NCBI RefSeq assembly: GCF_000227135.1
Contig: NC_018249.1
Location: 363,213 to 427,212, forward strand
DNA: 64,000 nt
From: Leishmania donovani
Taxonomy: Eukaryota; Euglenozoa; Kinetoplastea; Trypanosomatida; Trypanosomatidae
Direction: 5' to 3'
The position numbers and the translations under genes are program-made. Shown here piece after piece: positions 46,939-58,600 of the stretch. The notes under the pieces are model-generated. The model was not told where the DNA came from and ran no database searches. It was given only the letters and a program-made list of their open reading frames with translations. Numbering within the stretch: position 1 is the stretch's first letter; the number at the start of each line of letters is the position of its first letter.

Positions 46939-48230
46939 GAGGGGATCTGAGGGTGTAGAGGCGGATTCGTGCTGCCGCAACGCGACGCAGCACTGGCGAA
47001 CACGCTCTAGGTCGGTGTACTCGGGGACGGAGGGTGCTGTCGCCTCTGCTCCGTTTTGTTCGTGTCGGTGGATGTGCGGTGTAACCCCCCTCACAGTGCG
47101 CTTGGCGCGTGATTGGCCGGCGACGGGGCTGGACGGTGAAGCTCCGACACCAGTGACATGCGTACACGCAGAGATCTTATAAGTATGCAGGTATATGGTC
47201 ATGATAACGCGCTAAGGCCGGCGCTGGCGATGAAGTTGTGGAGGCAGGCATGGGGTACGATAGCGTAGGCGAGAGCGTCCGCAGAGACGAGACTAGCGGC
47301 TCCCCCGTGTGGTTCTCTGAAGCGGAAGAGAAACAGTGACGGCGGCGTGGAAGGGCGGCGGAGTGCACACGTGGCTTTCCAGACACCTTTATCGTGTACG
47401 GATGGCTCTCTTCCACCACCCGTCCTTCTCTCGCCTCACGCCTCACTCGCTCACTCCTACCTCTCCCCTTTCCCCTCTCCCCGGCACAACAGCTTTCTGG
47501 CTGTTTGTGTGTGAGTATGTCAGCGCCCGCCATGCTCCCGCGTGAGCAAGTGCGCGGCGGTCAGCCGCCGAGAAAACGCCAGGTGATGCCGTACCTCCAT
47601 TTTTGTGGGAAAGCGGCACCGATAGGCATCGCACCCGTCTCGCCATGGTTCACGTCTCTGTCTGTTGCCCAGTCACTAGCATACCCCTCTCCCTGCCTCT
47701 CCGTTCTCGACGCCATTACGGCGGCCTATACACCCTCGCTCGCTGCTCGCTCCTTGTTTGCTTGCCGGCGTGTACCACAACAACACCGCCATCTCGCTCT
47801 CCTACAGCGTTTCACAGAAACGCTAAATCATCGCTGCTTTCAACGGACCACACCTCCTACCCCCTCCCCTCCTACTCCCACGCTCGCACCCACACCCATC
47901 CACACACAACGGCGGCGCAAGCGTTTGCGTGCTCTACCTTCGGTCGGCTTCATTATCCAGTGGCGGGGGCTCTTGTCGCTCGCTGGCGGGCGTGTGTGTT
48001 TCTTTTTATTCTGCTTCGTGTGTGTGTGTGTGTGCCTCTCTGTAAGTCTGCGACTGCGGGTGCGGGTCTCCTTCGCTCCCTCGCCCCAGCACTCATCAAA
48101 ATCTAAAGGGCAAGTGGACCAGTAGAAGGGGGCACGCACGTAAAACAGCCTGGCACCTCCTACTCCCGCCCACATTCTGCTTCTCACGTACCCTCCCCTT
48201 GACCTCATCGGGATAACGGAGCGTGCAGCA
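46939..48230 (+). other. Spacer upstream of the CRAL-TRIO gene
   Basis: No supported gene in 1.3 kb; the 243-codon frame at 47394-48125 is spacer-like. CT-rich blocks occur at 47400-47490 and 47850-47900, a TG run near 48018-48032, and splice-acceptor candidates at 48088-48089 and near 48228. Confidence 0.55.
48066..48089 (+). promoter_or_regulatory. Candidate spliced-leader acceptor, CRAL-TRIO gene
   Basis: A CT-rich tract (48066-48087) ends in CCCCAG with AG at 48088-48089, about 140 bases before the ATG. A second CT tract at 48158-48206 with CAG at 48226-48228 is an alternative. Confidence 0.4.
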
Positions 48231-50378
48231 ATGAGCGCGGAACAGCAGCGGCTCAAGAAGATGCACCGCGAGGCTGTCGTCTTAGCAGAGATGAAGCAGC
48301 GGCTTGGCCTCCCGCTGACCACAGCCGATTCGTCCTCGTCCGCCGCCCCTGCGGCTGCAGCGGCGGCAGCAACACCCAAGTCACCGGAGGAAGAGGCGGT
48401 CGGCCGCGATGTATACGACACGTATGGGCTATCTATGACGGCCGTAGATGCGTACCTGTTGCGCTACTTGCGCTCCAAGAATCTTGTCGTCGAGGACGCC
48501 GTGGCGAAGCTGCGCCGCCGTCGCATCTTTGAGCGTACACTTCCGATGATCAGTGTCACCCCCACCACCGTCGCGGCGCTGCGAAGCGGCGCCTTTCATC
48601 TGCTGGACCACGACCTGGAGGGCCGGCCGGTGCTCTACATTAACGTGGCCACCTTCACGCTGCCCACGCTGGAGCTGGATGAGGCGCAGCGACTGCTTGT
48701 CATTCTCCTGGAGTTCATGCAAGCCCGGTGTCTGCTAAAGAACAACGAAGACGCGGCGGCGATGCAGCGGCGCCGTCGCCGGCACGTTGATGCCACAGCG
48801 GCATCGAGCGGCTTTGCGAACGGCGGCCGCGAAAACAGCAGAGGAGCAGCTACCCCGGCACATGCGGTGCAAGACGTGGATAAGGAGGCCGTCAGTGACC
48901 TCCAGCAATTCACGCTGCTCGTCAACGAAGAAGGGGCGCCGTGGATGATGCACGCGTCCTTCCTGAAGAACTGCAGCACCCTCCTTAGCCTACTCCCCAA
49001 GTACTACCCGCTGTTGCTTGGACCCGTCTTGGTTCTTGGGGCCTCCTTTGAAATACGCACGGCCATCAAGGCGTGCGTCGGCAGCAGCTCGGAGGATGTG
49101 CGGAACTCGGTGCAGATGATCGAGAAGGCCGACCTGCCGCGGTACATGGATGCGAGCACCATCCCTGTTGAGCTCGGCGGTCACAAGCAAATCGTAGGAA
49201 GTGCCACGAACTTTTCGGAGGCGGTGCTGCGGCATTGGTTCGCGTTTACGTCACAGATGGAAGATGAGCGTGCCGGCGACGGCGGTGTCGCCGATTCCAA
49301 GGTGCCAACAACCATCTCGGCAGCCAGCGCAGGCCCTGCTAGCGAAGCCGGAGCGCCCAACGGTCACAAAGAGGATGCGATTGGTGCCGAAACCTCGCAC
49401 TCGCTGCCGCGGCCACTGTACGTGCCACCACCGCCGCTGGGCACGACGCAACGGCGCATCTCCCGTCAGCGGCATGCAGTCGAGCTGCAGCACCTTAGCA
49501 GCAGCGGTGTCAGCGTTGTCGGCGCAATTACGGGTCCAGGCTCGCCAGGGCCGATGCGGCCTTGCAAGTACGGCGGCAGCTCCGCGCGCAACGGCAAGCA
49601 TATCCTCATGTCTCCAGCCGCCGCGGCAAACCGCTCCACCGCCGTCACGACGCCGCACGACACGCCGACTAGCCAGAAGGATCAGGCCGCGGCGACGGTG
49701 ACCCTGGGAGCGGGGCGTGCCGAGGACGTCACGGACGACGGCGTCTGCTCGGCGCTCTCTGGCGCCGACGACCGCGACGACCGCGACGACGATGCCGAGA
49801 ACGAGGGCTGTGGTGCCGGCATGCACACTCGTACGAACTCCGGTGTCCCCACGTACCAACTCTACACCGCCGCCTCCTCTTTGGCGGGTAGCTTGACAGT
49901 CGAGGGTGAGATGCACCTAAGCGGCCTTGGCGCGAGCCACAACCGCCACCACCTAGGTGCCTCGCTGTATAGTGTCGCATCCGCTACAATATCACGCGAA
50001 GAAGCTGCTCACTTTGCCGACCGCCCTGACGATGCGGTCGTGGCTCTGCGGCAGGAGCGTCGGCGGCGTCAGCGCGCGGAGCAGGCGTTGTATTTCCGAG
50101 ACTTGGGTGTCGCGCTGGACATGCGGAACGCCTCCATAATCGAAAAGGAGCTGGCCGCCATACATCAAGATCTCAACGTGTTGGTGGCGGAGATATTGGT
50201 TAAGGCGGAGGCTGCTAGAAAACGGCAGAAGGCGCCACCGACGCTTAACCAACTGCTGGATCTGACGCTCACCGCCTTCGAGAACGTCACGTGCACACCG
50301 TCAAGTGTGCCCGCCATGGCGTTAGCGGAGCCGGTGCAACGCGAAGCCGTGAGCTCCAGTTGCTGCAGCTTCATGTAG
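48231..50378 (+). CDS. CRAL-TRIO (Sec14-like) protein with CaaX box
   Basis: A 715-residue protein. An Ala-rich spacer near 38-50 precedes a CRAL-TRIO N-terminal helix (YLLRYLRSKNLVVEDAVAKL, about 74-93). The lipid-binding CRAL-TRIO domain runs from about 120 to 330, with GRPVLYINVATF near 131 and DLPRYMDASTIPVELGGH near its end, interrupted by an Ala/Arg/Ser insert at 175-220. Residues 340-580 are disordered, and 595-690 form a helical tail rich in Arg/Glu/Lys. The last residues are SSSCCSFM. CSFM fits a CaaX prenylation box with Met in the last position, which favours farnesylation, and the preceding cysteine could be palmitoylated. The family binds and transfers phosphoinositides or other hydrophobic ligands; a prenyl anchor would tether it to a membrane. 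The ATG at 48231 is the first in frame. Confidence 0.85.
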   Translation: MSAEQQRLKKMHREAVVLAEMKQRLGLPLTTADSSSSAAPAAAAAAATPKSPEEEAVGRDVYDTYGLSMTAVDAYLLRYLRSKNLVVEDAVAKLRRRRIFERTLPMISVTPTTVAALRSGAFHLLDHDLEGRPVLYINVATFTLPTLELDEAQRLLVILLEFMQARCLLKNNEDAAAMQRRRRRHVDATAASSGFANGGRENSRGAATPAHAVQDVDKEAVSDLQQFTLLVNEEGAPWMMHASFLKNCSTLLSLLPKYYPLLLGPVLVLGASFEIRTAIKACVGSSSEDVRNSVQMIEKADLPRYMDASTIPVELGGHKQIVGSATNFSEAVLRHWFAFTSQMEDERAGDGGVADSKVPTTISAASAGPASEAGAPNGHKEDAIGAETSHSLPRPLYVPPPPLGTTQRRISRQRHAVELQHLSSSGVSVVGAITGPGSPGPMRPCKYGGSSARNGKHILMSPAAAANRSTAVTTPHDTPTSQKDQAAATVTLGAGRAEDVTDDGVCSALSGADDRDDRDDDAENEGCGAGMHTRTNSGVPTYQLYTAASSLAGSLTVEGEMHLSGLGASHNRHHLGASLYSVASATISREEAAHFADRPDDAVVALRQERRRRQRAEQALYFRDLGVALDMRNASIIEKELAAIHQDLNVLVAEILVKAEAARKRQKAPPTLNQLLDLTLTAFENVTCTPSSVPAMALAEPVQREAVSSSCCSFM

Positions 50379-52007
50379 CCGCTTCCGTTCACGGATCGTG
50401 CCTTCCTCCCCCTTCTTGTGATATGACTAACCTTCTCCTAAGTGCGAGTGCGCGTCTCTCTGTGCGCGCGTCTTTGCGTTTGGGCGGCGGTGCAGCCTCA
50501 GCGCTCCAATCCACCGCCGCACAAAACTCAAGATCTTGAACGCCGCTCGCCACGCCAACAATTGCCAGTCTTTTTCCTTGCTGTGTATTTCGTTACTGAA
50601 GTGGTGTTCAGGCATGTGCGACGAAGTTGTTGCTGTTATTATTACTGTTGCGGACACCCCCATGCACTTGTACCCGAGACGCGCGCGCGCGAAAGCCTTG
50701 TCCCCACCCCACCACCATGACCCCTCATTGGTTTTCTTTGGCGGTGTCTGTTGTCGCCCTCTCTACTGCTGCCCTTCGCCCCCTTTCTCTCTATTACGCT
50801 TTCTCTCTCTCTGTCCTCATGATCTTATCGAAATTGCTTGCATGCTCGCACGTGTGGTTGCGTCTGGATCTGTGCCTCTTGGTGAGTATGTGTGCTCTGG
50901 CGTAGTCAGCGACTCCGCTCAGCACACACTTCGTCTTTCTTTTCATCGAATCTATGTGCTGAGAGGTGTGCGCCGTCGCGTTTCTGTTCTGTGGTGTGGT
51001 GTAGCCGTATGGCCGTATCCTGTGATTTTCATGTACGCATAGAGGAAAGTGGTTATAGAGAGAGACGATCACGCACGGACGGGCCATGATGTGCATGCGT
51101 GCGCGCCCTATGCGACGGCACAGCGTCGCCATGATCACCTCTTCCTGTCGCTACACCGTGGTAGCATGCACAGCTCGCTTGCGCTCCTCATGGAGGGCTT
51201 CCGTGCATGGTCGTGCTTGTGCTCCCGCGGACCCCATCGCGCTCTGGCACGGCGATCAGCAAGGACCGATTCCGACTCTCACACCTTTCGTTGGCTGCAG
51301 CGTATTCGAACGCTGCCACGCGTGTTTCGTATCCTTATCTATTTGTTTCCTGCGTCTGTATGCCTCTTCCTGCTCTTCGTGTCTTGTCGCAGTCGCTCCG
51401 CTCGCACGGCACCGAGAGCACACCTCCGCTCGGTGCGTGCCAGCACACACGCTCCACCGTGCCATCGTCGCACGAAGTCGCACGCCGGCACATGCGTGTC
51501 CAACTTTGCATTCATCAGCTTCGCTTGTTTCTCGTGTCCACCGTGAGAGCGAGAGGAGTGGAGTGGAAGACGGTGCACGGCGGTCTCTTTCGCCTTCCTC
51601 TCTGACTCGTTCTCTTGGGTGGCCTTCGTGTCCGAGGCAGCGATCACGACCACCGCCATCCCTCACGCACGCAGAGTACGGGCTTGCGCAGGCACCCAGA
51701 GAAAGAGAGAGGGAAGGGAGAGAGGGGAAGGACCTGCATCCACCGCATGAAACGTACGCTCTTCGCCTGGCGGGCGCCGACTCTTTCTTCGCCCACTGGT
51801 GGCGCGCCAGTCCCTATTATATTTTCTTTTGTGCTCTCAGCGCAGCCCGAGAGTACAGCGCTACACCCTCACTTCCGCACTACTACACCCCGCCCCTGCC
51901 CCCCTCCTGCACCTCGCTTTCGCATCTGTGACCTGCCCCTGCTCGTGTGCGGGTCGACACTCATCGATCTCCACAACTCTGTCGTGCTGCGCTTGTTGTT
52001 GTTGTTG

Positions 52008-52050
<43 letters not shown>

Positions 52051-52675
52051 TATGAGTGCGCGTGTGCCCGCCCACCAATCGCGGCCATCTTCTTTTTCTT
52101 ATTCTCTAGCTTCTGCCCACCGCCTCCCTTTCGTGCGGTTGTCGCTGGCGTTGGTGCCACCTCCGCCTTTTCCCCTTCCCTGTCCTCCCGCGCCCGTGCA
52201 CACGCACACGGAGCCGATCACGTCGCTGTGCGTGTTGTGGTGTGTCGTGGTTGGGGTTCTCTGCTGCCCCGCTGCTTTTCGTTCGTTCTCTTTTTGGTAT
52301 TTCTCGCCTCCGTGCTCCCCCTCGGTGATCTACGGCGCCCTGCCCCCCTCGTGTGCATTCCGCCACCCACCCGACGCACGCGCGCGGGACAGACTTTTTC
52401 TGGTTCTCTCGGCTATCAACGTTTGAGGGCACGCGAGTTTACGAGAGCGCAGACACGAGAGCAGAGGGCGTCCTCTTGCGACCTTCGCGTAGTGCTGTGC
52501 ATCTAATTCCAACGCCTGTCTGTGTGTTTCTGTGTGTGTGTGAGCACACGCGTGTACCTCTCCTCTCTGAGGAGGGAGCACACGGCTCGAGAGCAAAATC
52601 AAAACGCCACGCGCACACACGGGGCGGTAGAAGCGAGCAGTGTGGCATGCATACAGACGCGCAGCACCCATCGGA
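50379..52675 (+). other. Long spacer upstream of the giant RING gene
   Basis: At 2.3 kb this is the longest spacer in the window. Open frames such as 51086-51931 (281 codons) are Cys/Arg/Ser/His-rich and lack any domain. It contains the TTG/TG microsatellite at 51993-52046, GA repeats near 51697-51735 and CT-rich blocks (50780-50815, 52140-52190). No pseudogene was recognised. Confidence 0.55.
51993..52046 (+). repeat. (TTG)6(TG)18 compound microsatellite
   Basis: Six TTG units merge into eighteen TG units, the longest simple repeat in the window. It is likely to be polymorphic. Confidence 0.92.
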
Positions 52676-55600
52676 ATGGAGTTCGATGCGTTGCTCAACA
52701 CCCTCTGCTTGACGAGCTTCGTCCTCTTCGGGCTCTGGATCGTAGCGCATGCCGTACAGGTGGTGGAGCTGCACTTCGTAATGCAGGCCTACACGCATCA
52801 CAAAACATATATTTTTACAATACCTTTTGTGCCGCTCATAACGCGGCTGTTTCACGAGATGGCCTTGCCGCAGTTCTTGGCGTCTGAAGCTATCCAGAGG
52901 GGCGAGCTGCCGCCAGCCATGAGGACGCATGGCCGTCGCACACCGGCAGCGGTGCCCGTCGAGTACGTTGACGCGGGCGGTGCCCCGTCACTATCAACCT
53001 TGACGAACTTCCACGCCGTCAGCAGCGCATCATTGCCACCACCGTCCCCATCGACGCTCAGCACGGTCCTGAACAAGTCGTCCGCCAACACCCCCACGGA
53101 CAGCCTCAGACGCAGAGCTGGCAGGACAAAGAAGGAGGGGAAGCGCAAGCGGGCTGGTGACGGCGTTGATCGGGAGAGCGCGCAGCACCAGGAGGAGCCG
53201 CGGCAACAGGGCTCCGTGGCTGTGTCCATTTTAGACCCCAACCTCGCAGCCGCTAGCGACTTGGAGTTTCCCTCCTCGCCCAACCCGGCGTGGTGGACGC
53301 CGCAGTTGGAAGGTCGATGCTTAGTATTCGGTCTCCGCCTGCCGTTCGAGCTGCTCCCTGCATCGAGGTCGGCGCCGCAGGCAAGCGCGTTCGGGAACGC
53401 GGAAGCGCGTGGTGTAGGTGGCAGCAGTAGCACGGGCAACTGGCCTGGAAGCGGCAGCGGCGCCACGACGCGCCAGCCGACCGTGAACCTTCAGCTCAAG
53501 CAGTACCAGCTTACCCCAGCCTCTCTCGTTGCCTCTGCGGCTGCGCCGTCGCCGGCCTTGCACCACCACACAGTGCTATCCAGCAACGCAGAGCTGCAGA
53601 CACAAGTAGCCGTCGAACAGCAACTCTCGGTGGCACCAGTGCGTGTATACACCCGTGCCGCACTATCGCGTGCGCGGATCAGCACATCCGTCGTGCCGTC
53701 GCCGCGTCAGTGCTACTCGTCCCCGGACGCCTCTTCACCGAGCCGCTACACATGGCCCGGTGCGTCGCCGCTTGCTCGCACGCCATCGCCGCACCTGGAC
53801 TTTGATTCTATCAAGTACGCCTATACGCAGTACTACCAGCGCCTCCTGGAGACGGCCGTGGCAGAGCAAACCGCCATCGCCCACCGCGCGCACAAGGACC
53901 GCAAGTCGGCCAAGAGTGCGCAGCGCATAGCGGCGATGCTAATGCACTACCTCAAGTACTCACGCATAGATGACAACGTTGAGGATGATGTCAACGACGG
54001 GGACGCGGAGGGCAGAGCTAGGGTCGGCGGTGGCAGCGGCTCAGGGGTCGACACTAGTCTGGCTGCATCCAGCAAGCGAAGAGCCGCGGCGACACCGAGA
54101 GTCACAGCCGGACATGACAACGCAGGCGTCTTCCGATCACGCAGCAAGCGCAGACGCCGCGCTAGAAGTGGAAAGAACCGTGGCGGGGTCGGCGTGGGCG
54201 CGGCAGACCGTCCTCAGCGCAGCTGTGGGCCATGGATACCGGTGCTGGGCTACAGCGCTGGTCATCATAGCGACGAGTACGATGCAGTCGGACGAGACAG
54301 AGACTTGGTGTCGTCGGCGCTGTCGGGCCACAGCCTTTACCATACCGCGGCGCCCATGCCTCCTTCGCAGCTCTTACTGGCTCAGCAGAGTTCGCTCAAG
54401 AGCCTCTCATCACCGTCGCTCATGCAGCCGTCGCAGACGGCGGTGGTTCCGCCACCGCTGCCCCCCGTATACGAGCTACGACGCGGCATCAACAAGCGTC
54501 GCCGACGCGCAGAGACGCCGAGTATCGCGGATAGCGCCGTCGAGGCGCTCGAAGGCCTCGTGGAGCGAGTGCGGCTCGCGCAGACGCTGCGGCCACGGTA
54601 CCAGTCGCTGCTTTGCACCGTCCGCTTCGCAGCCGAGAGATTTATCGTGCGTCGTGGTGCGAGCGAGCCGCCGACGTGGACGCCGCTGCAGACGGCCGCC
54701 GCAGCTGGTGTCGCCTGCAGTGGCCCATCATCGTCGGCGACAGACGGCCGCGGTGCGGCGAAACCGAAAACGCGGTGTTCCTCCTCCTCTTCCTCGCTCT
54801 CTACTCACCGGCTGCATCTGCATCGGCGTTATGGCAGCACGAGCAGCGACAACGCAACCGCGGTGCGGTCTCCACTGGCGAGCAGGGACGCGTCCGCTTC
54901 AGCGTTCGGAGCTCAAGGCAGCTGGAGTGTGTTTGGCTACTCTGACAACTCCGTCGACCGCCGCAGCAGTGGCGCTCGCGCCCCCGCAGCGTTGTCATCG
55001 CAGATCTCAAGCGACTTCGCCGGCGGGCAGTTTCCAGGAGACACGCGTTCTCTCTCCCTCCTTGAATTGCGGCCCTCGCCATTGACGGCCATACCGGCGG
55101 AAAGCCGCATCGACAACAGGAACAGCAGTAGCCTCCATAGCCACCGAAGCGACTCGCCGCCGCCCGCGCTGCCTCTCCCCAATTCCATTGTCACTACGCC
55201 CACCAATGTATGTGCCGAATTCGCGGCGACACGCGCGATACCATCATCGAGTGCCGTCAGCAGCGGCAGCGGCAGCACCAGCGCCGCGAACGCCGCTATA
55301 CAGTTCCTGCGTGCGAGTCGGCTGCGAGAGAACAACATCCGTGCTGTCATTGCGGCAGGCGCCGGCATCAGCGCCGTCGGCCCCTCTTCTCTCTCTTCGA
55401 CATTGGACCCCAGCCCAGCCACGAGCCTAAGCAGTAGCAGCTTCTACTCGGCAGTGGCTGCGCCTCCCGCAACCCGAGCACCACGCGAAGTCCGATCGCC
55501 GCACCGGTGCGCCGTCGAGGCCGATTTCTCGATGAGTGATGAAGGAGCGCTGCCGCTATCGAGGGGCGTCGCCACCACAGGCAGCGAATCCATGTCCCTT

Positions 55601-58600
55601 CCGGCGGACAACGGAGACGCCAGCGGCAAAGAGGTGCAGCGGGTCGGCGCTGCTGTCGCTGCCGCAGGAGCGGTGCGCGCGCAGATGGATGAGGTAATGG
55701 TGCAGCAAAAGCCGTCTCGAGCCAAAGACGCCGCCTCGCGGCCACTCCAACAACAACGGCATCCACAACCTGCGTCGAGCAGTAGCGAGGAGGCTCCGCA
55801 GCGCGGTGCAGCGAGCGCGACTTCGCCGTCATTGCAGCCGCGCTCGACGGACTTGCGTATTGTCTACGTGATTGGAGCTGATCGTGCGACGCTGCTGCGA
55901 AGCCTCACGCTGGACGCAACGCGCAGCTTCGCCGCAGGCACGCGGAACTTTCTCTGTTTCTTTACTCGAAAGGACGAGCGGCGTGCGCAGCGGCGGTACA
56001 TGGAACAGCTCGACCGGCAGAACCGGGCTGCGTCGCAGCTCTTGGCGCTCCACGAGACGCCTGCGGACGCCTCTCGACCACGTGAGCAGCGTGACAGAAA
56101 GAACACCGCTATCGGCCACGTGCACGCGAGCAGTGCAACGCCCTTGTGCAACAGTGCAGAGGAGACGCTCTTAAGCGCCGGTGTCACAGCCGCGTGGCGC
56201 AGCGTCCCGGGACCGCCGTGGAACGTGCGCGCGACGTCGTGGCATGATGTGAACCCCTCCAGCGGCGGTTCGCGTATGTGCGGGCCGGGCTCCGTAGACG
56301 GCGGCTTTGGTGACGCCGGCACAGTCAGCCAGCAGCCGCGCGCGACGAGGCCGAGTAAGACAACCTTCTTCAACGTCGCCGGCGCGGACCTGCTGGCTCT
56401 GGCGGCAACCCCAACAGACAGCGCCCCCGCCACCGTCACAGCACCGTCGGCGCATCAGTGCGGCGACTCTTTCTTATCCATGATGCAAAGCCTCGAGAAC
56501 AGCTTTCGCTCAGTGCTGGAACTCTCGCACGCAGCGCATCCAGGCACTGCAGAAGTCGCAGCGGCGAGCGCGGCGCCTGATAGCAGGAGCAGTAGCGCAC
56601 CGGTCTTCGCCACCACCCCATCGCTCTCGATGGCTCAGCCGACGCCGACGGCCCCCGCCCCATCGGCGCCTCTGGCCGCATGCTGCGATGAAGAAGCCGC
56701 TCGTGGAGCGGAAGCAGAGGGCACGTTAGCGGCACACTCACAGTCGTCGTCGCTGCTGTCGCACGACTCGGAGAAGCCGTCGAACACGGTGAGTGTCTCC
56801 GTGCGCCCTTTCCTCACTTTTGCCAGCCTCCAGGGCACCAACGATGACAGCGCCGGCTGTGCCCACGCGGAACGGCGGTCGAGTGTCGGCGAGGAGGACT
56901 CGAGGGCGCTGCTGCCGCGCCAAGGTGCGACTGAAACAACAGCGCCGCCGCCCCTACCGTCTTACACGGAGGTTTCCGAGCCGCTCCACCTGAAAACGAT
57001 CATCGCCAGTAACCCCAAGGCTGGCGGCCAAGGCATCCTCGGACACGGTGCCACAGATGCCGCCACTACCACGAACCCCGTCGCTGACGCTGATGTGCGG
57101 CCACTGTGCTTGGCATCGAACTCTGAAGAATCAGCAGCAGCGGGCCATAAGCACGTGGATGTGGCGCCGCCCACGGTCAGCAACACCGCCTCTCCGATCC
57201 CCGCGGCATCGGCTGCCCCTAACAAAGACAGCAAGGAGAGCGAAAAGCGCGCACCAGCAGCGACGGCAAAAAGAGACTCTGAAGCCGCCGTCATCGACTC
57301 GGTGTCAGCTCACGACGTCCGACAGTACCTCGCGACTGTTGGTGTGACGCTGCCGCAGCAGGTGTACCTCCTGCGAGACGCGGGCGCGTTGACGCCGCTG
57401 CAGCAGCTGCAGCGTAGCCTCGCCGCCTCCTCGCATCACGCCTCTGTGCCAACCTCGCGAAGAGACCCTTCTGCGCGCACTACTGGTACCGACGCGCCGA
57501 CTGCGGCGGTGCCATCCACGGTGGGTAGCACTGCGGCACACCACCGCGCATTGCTGTCTGCCTCTGCCGCTGCGGTGCTCAGTCGGGGCGCCACTCGCGT
57601 TCTGGAGGGGCAAGTCGAGGTGGCTGAGCTGTCACTTGATGTGCTGCGTCGTCAAATATCGCCTTTTATGCCACTGGAGCCGCCACCGCTGAGCGACAGT
57701 GATGGCGACGACGGTGCCGAGAGCTCGATGAGCGGCAGTGGCAGCGATGCGTCCGGTGCTCGTGAAACATCGGAATCGTACTCGTGCAGCAGTGGAGCAT
57801 CTGACGATGACGACGGCAAGGTCGTAGTCCGAGAGGATGCGGCGGGCGCGCGGCGCAGCTCGCCATTCCGCCGACGGGGGAAGCCGCCGCAGAAGTCGAG
57901 GACCACCGCCGCGGCCAACCATCACGTCGGGCACTCCTCAAAGAATTGCGGGCCCGCGCAGCGCTCTGGCAAAGCCTCGCGCCCACAGCGGGCGCATTCG
58001 CGGCGGCGGCATCAGCAGCACTCTCGGTCGTCAAGGGGCCACGGGCGGTCGAGCGCCCGGTCTTCCCTGAAGCACCGGCGACGTCAGCATGAGCGGCGTC
58101 GCAAGCGCCACCTCGCTCGTTGGAACAGACACATCCAGCATCAGCGCGCGGCGGCCAACAAGGCCGGCAACATCCCCGTCGCTGCTGGAGTGCTGTTCTT
58201 CACGGCACCGCCGACATTGCCCGCGGCGCTAGCCCGGCAGCAGCGACAGCTGTTGCTAGAAGAGCTAGAGAGTGGCGAGCGAGGGCGTCTGTTGGTCCCG
58301 GACTGGGCATTGAGCGGGTCCGAGGTCGCCGCACCAGCCACTGGTGCTAACGACGACGCTCGACAGGACGTGCAGCTGGCTCCGTCGCCATCCCCTCACG
58401 ACGTACGATCACCGCCGCGCAGTATCTGCGTGACACTCATCTACACCGCCACAGCCGAGCAGGTGGCGCAGGCGCTGGTGCGAGCCGCAGAAGTCGCCGC
58501 AGCAGCGTCAAAGAACCAGAGCGCCGCGTGTGATGCAGCCGATGGATGGGGCCACCGAAACGGGGACACAGCCAGCCGTGGTCGAAGGCGGAGCCCGACG

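Noticed and set aside
47394..48125. 243-codon frame upstream of the CRAL-TRIO gene
   Set aside because: Spacer-like, contains the TG run and the probable splice tract of the next gene.
51086..51931. 281-codon frame in the 2.3-kb spacer
   Set aside because: No domain, Cys/His/Arg/Ser spacer composition, and equally long overlapping frames exist beside it.
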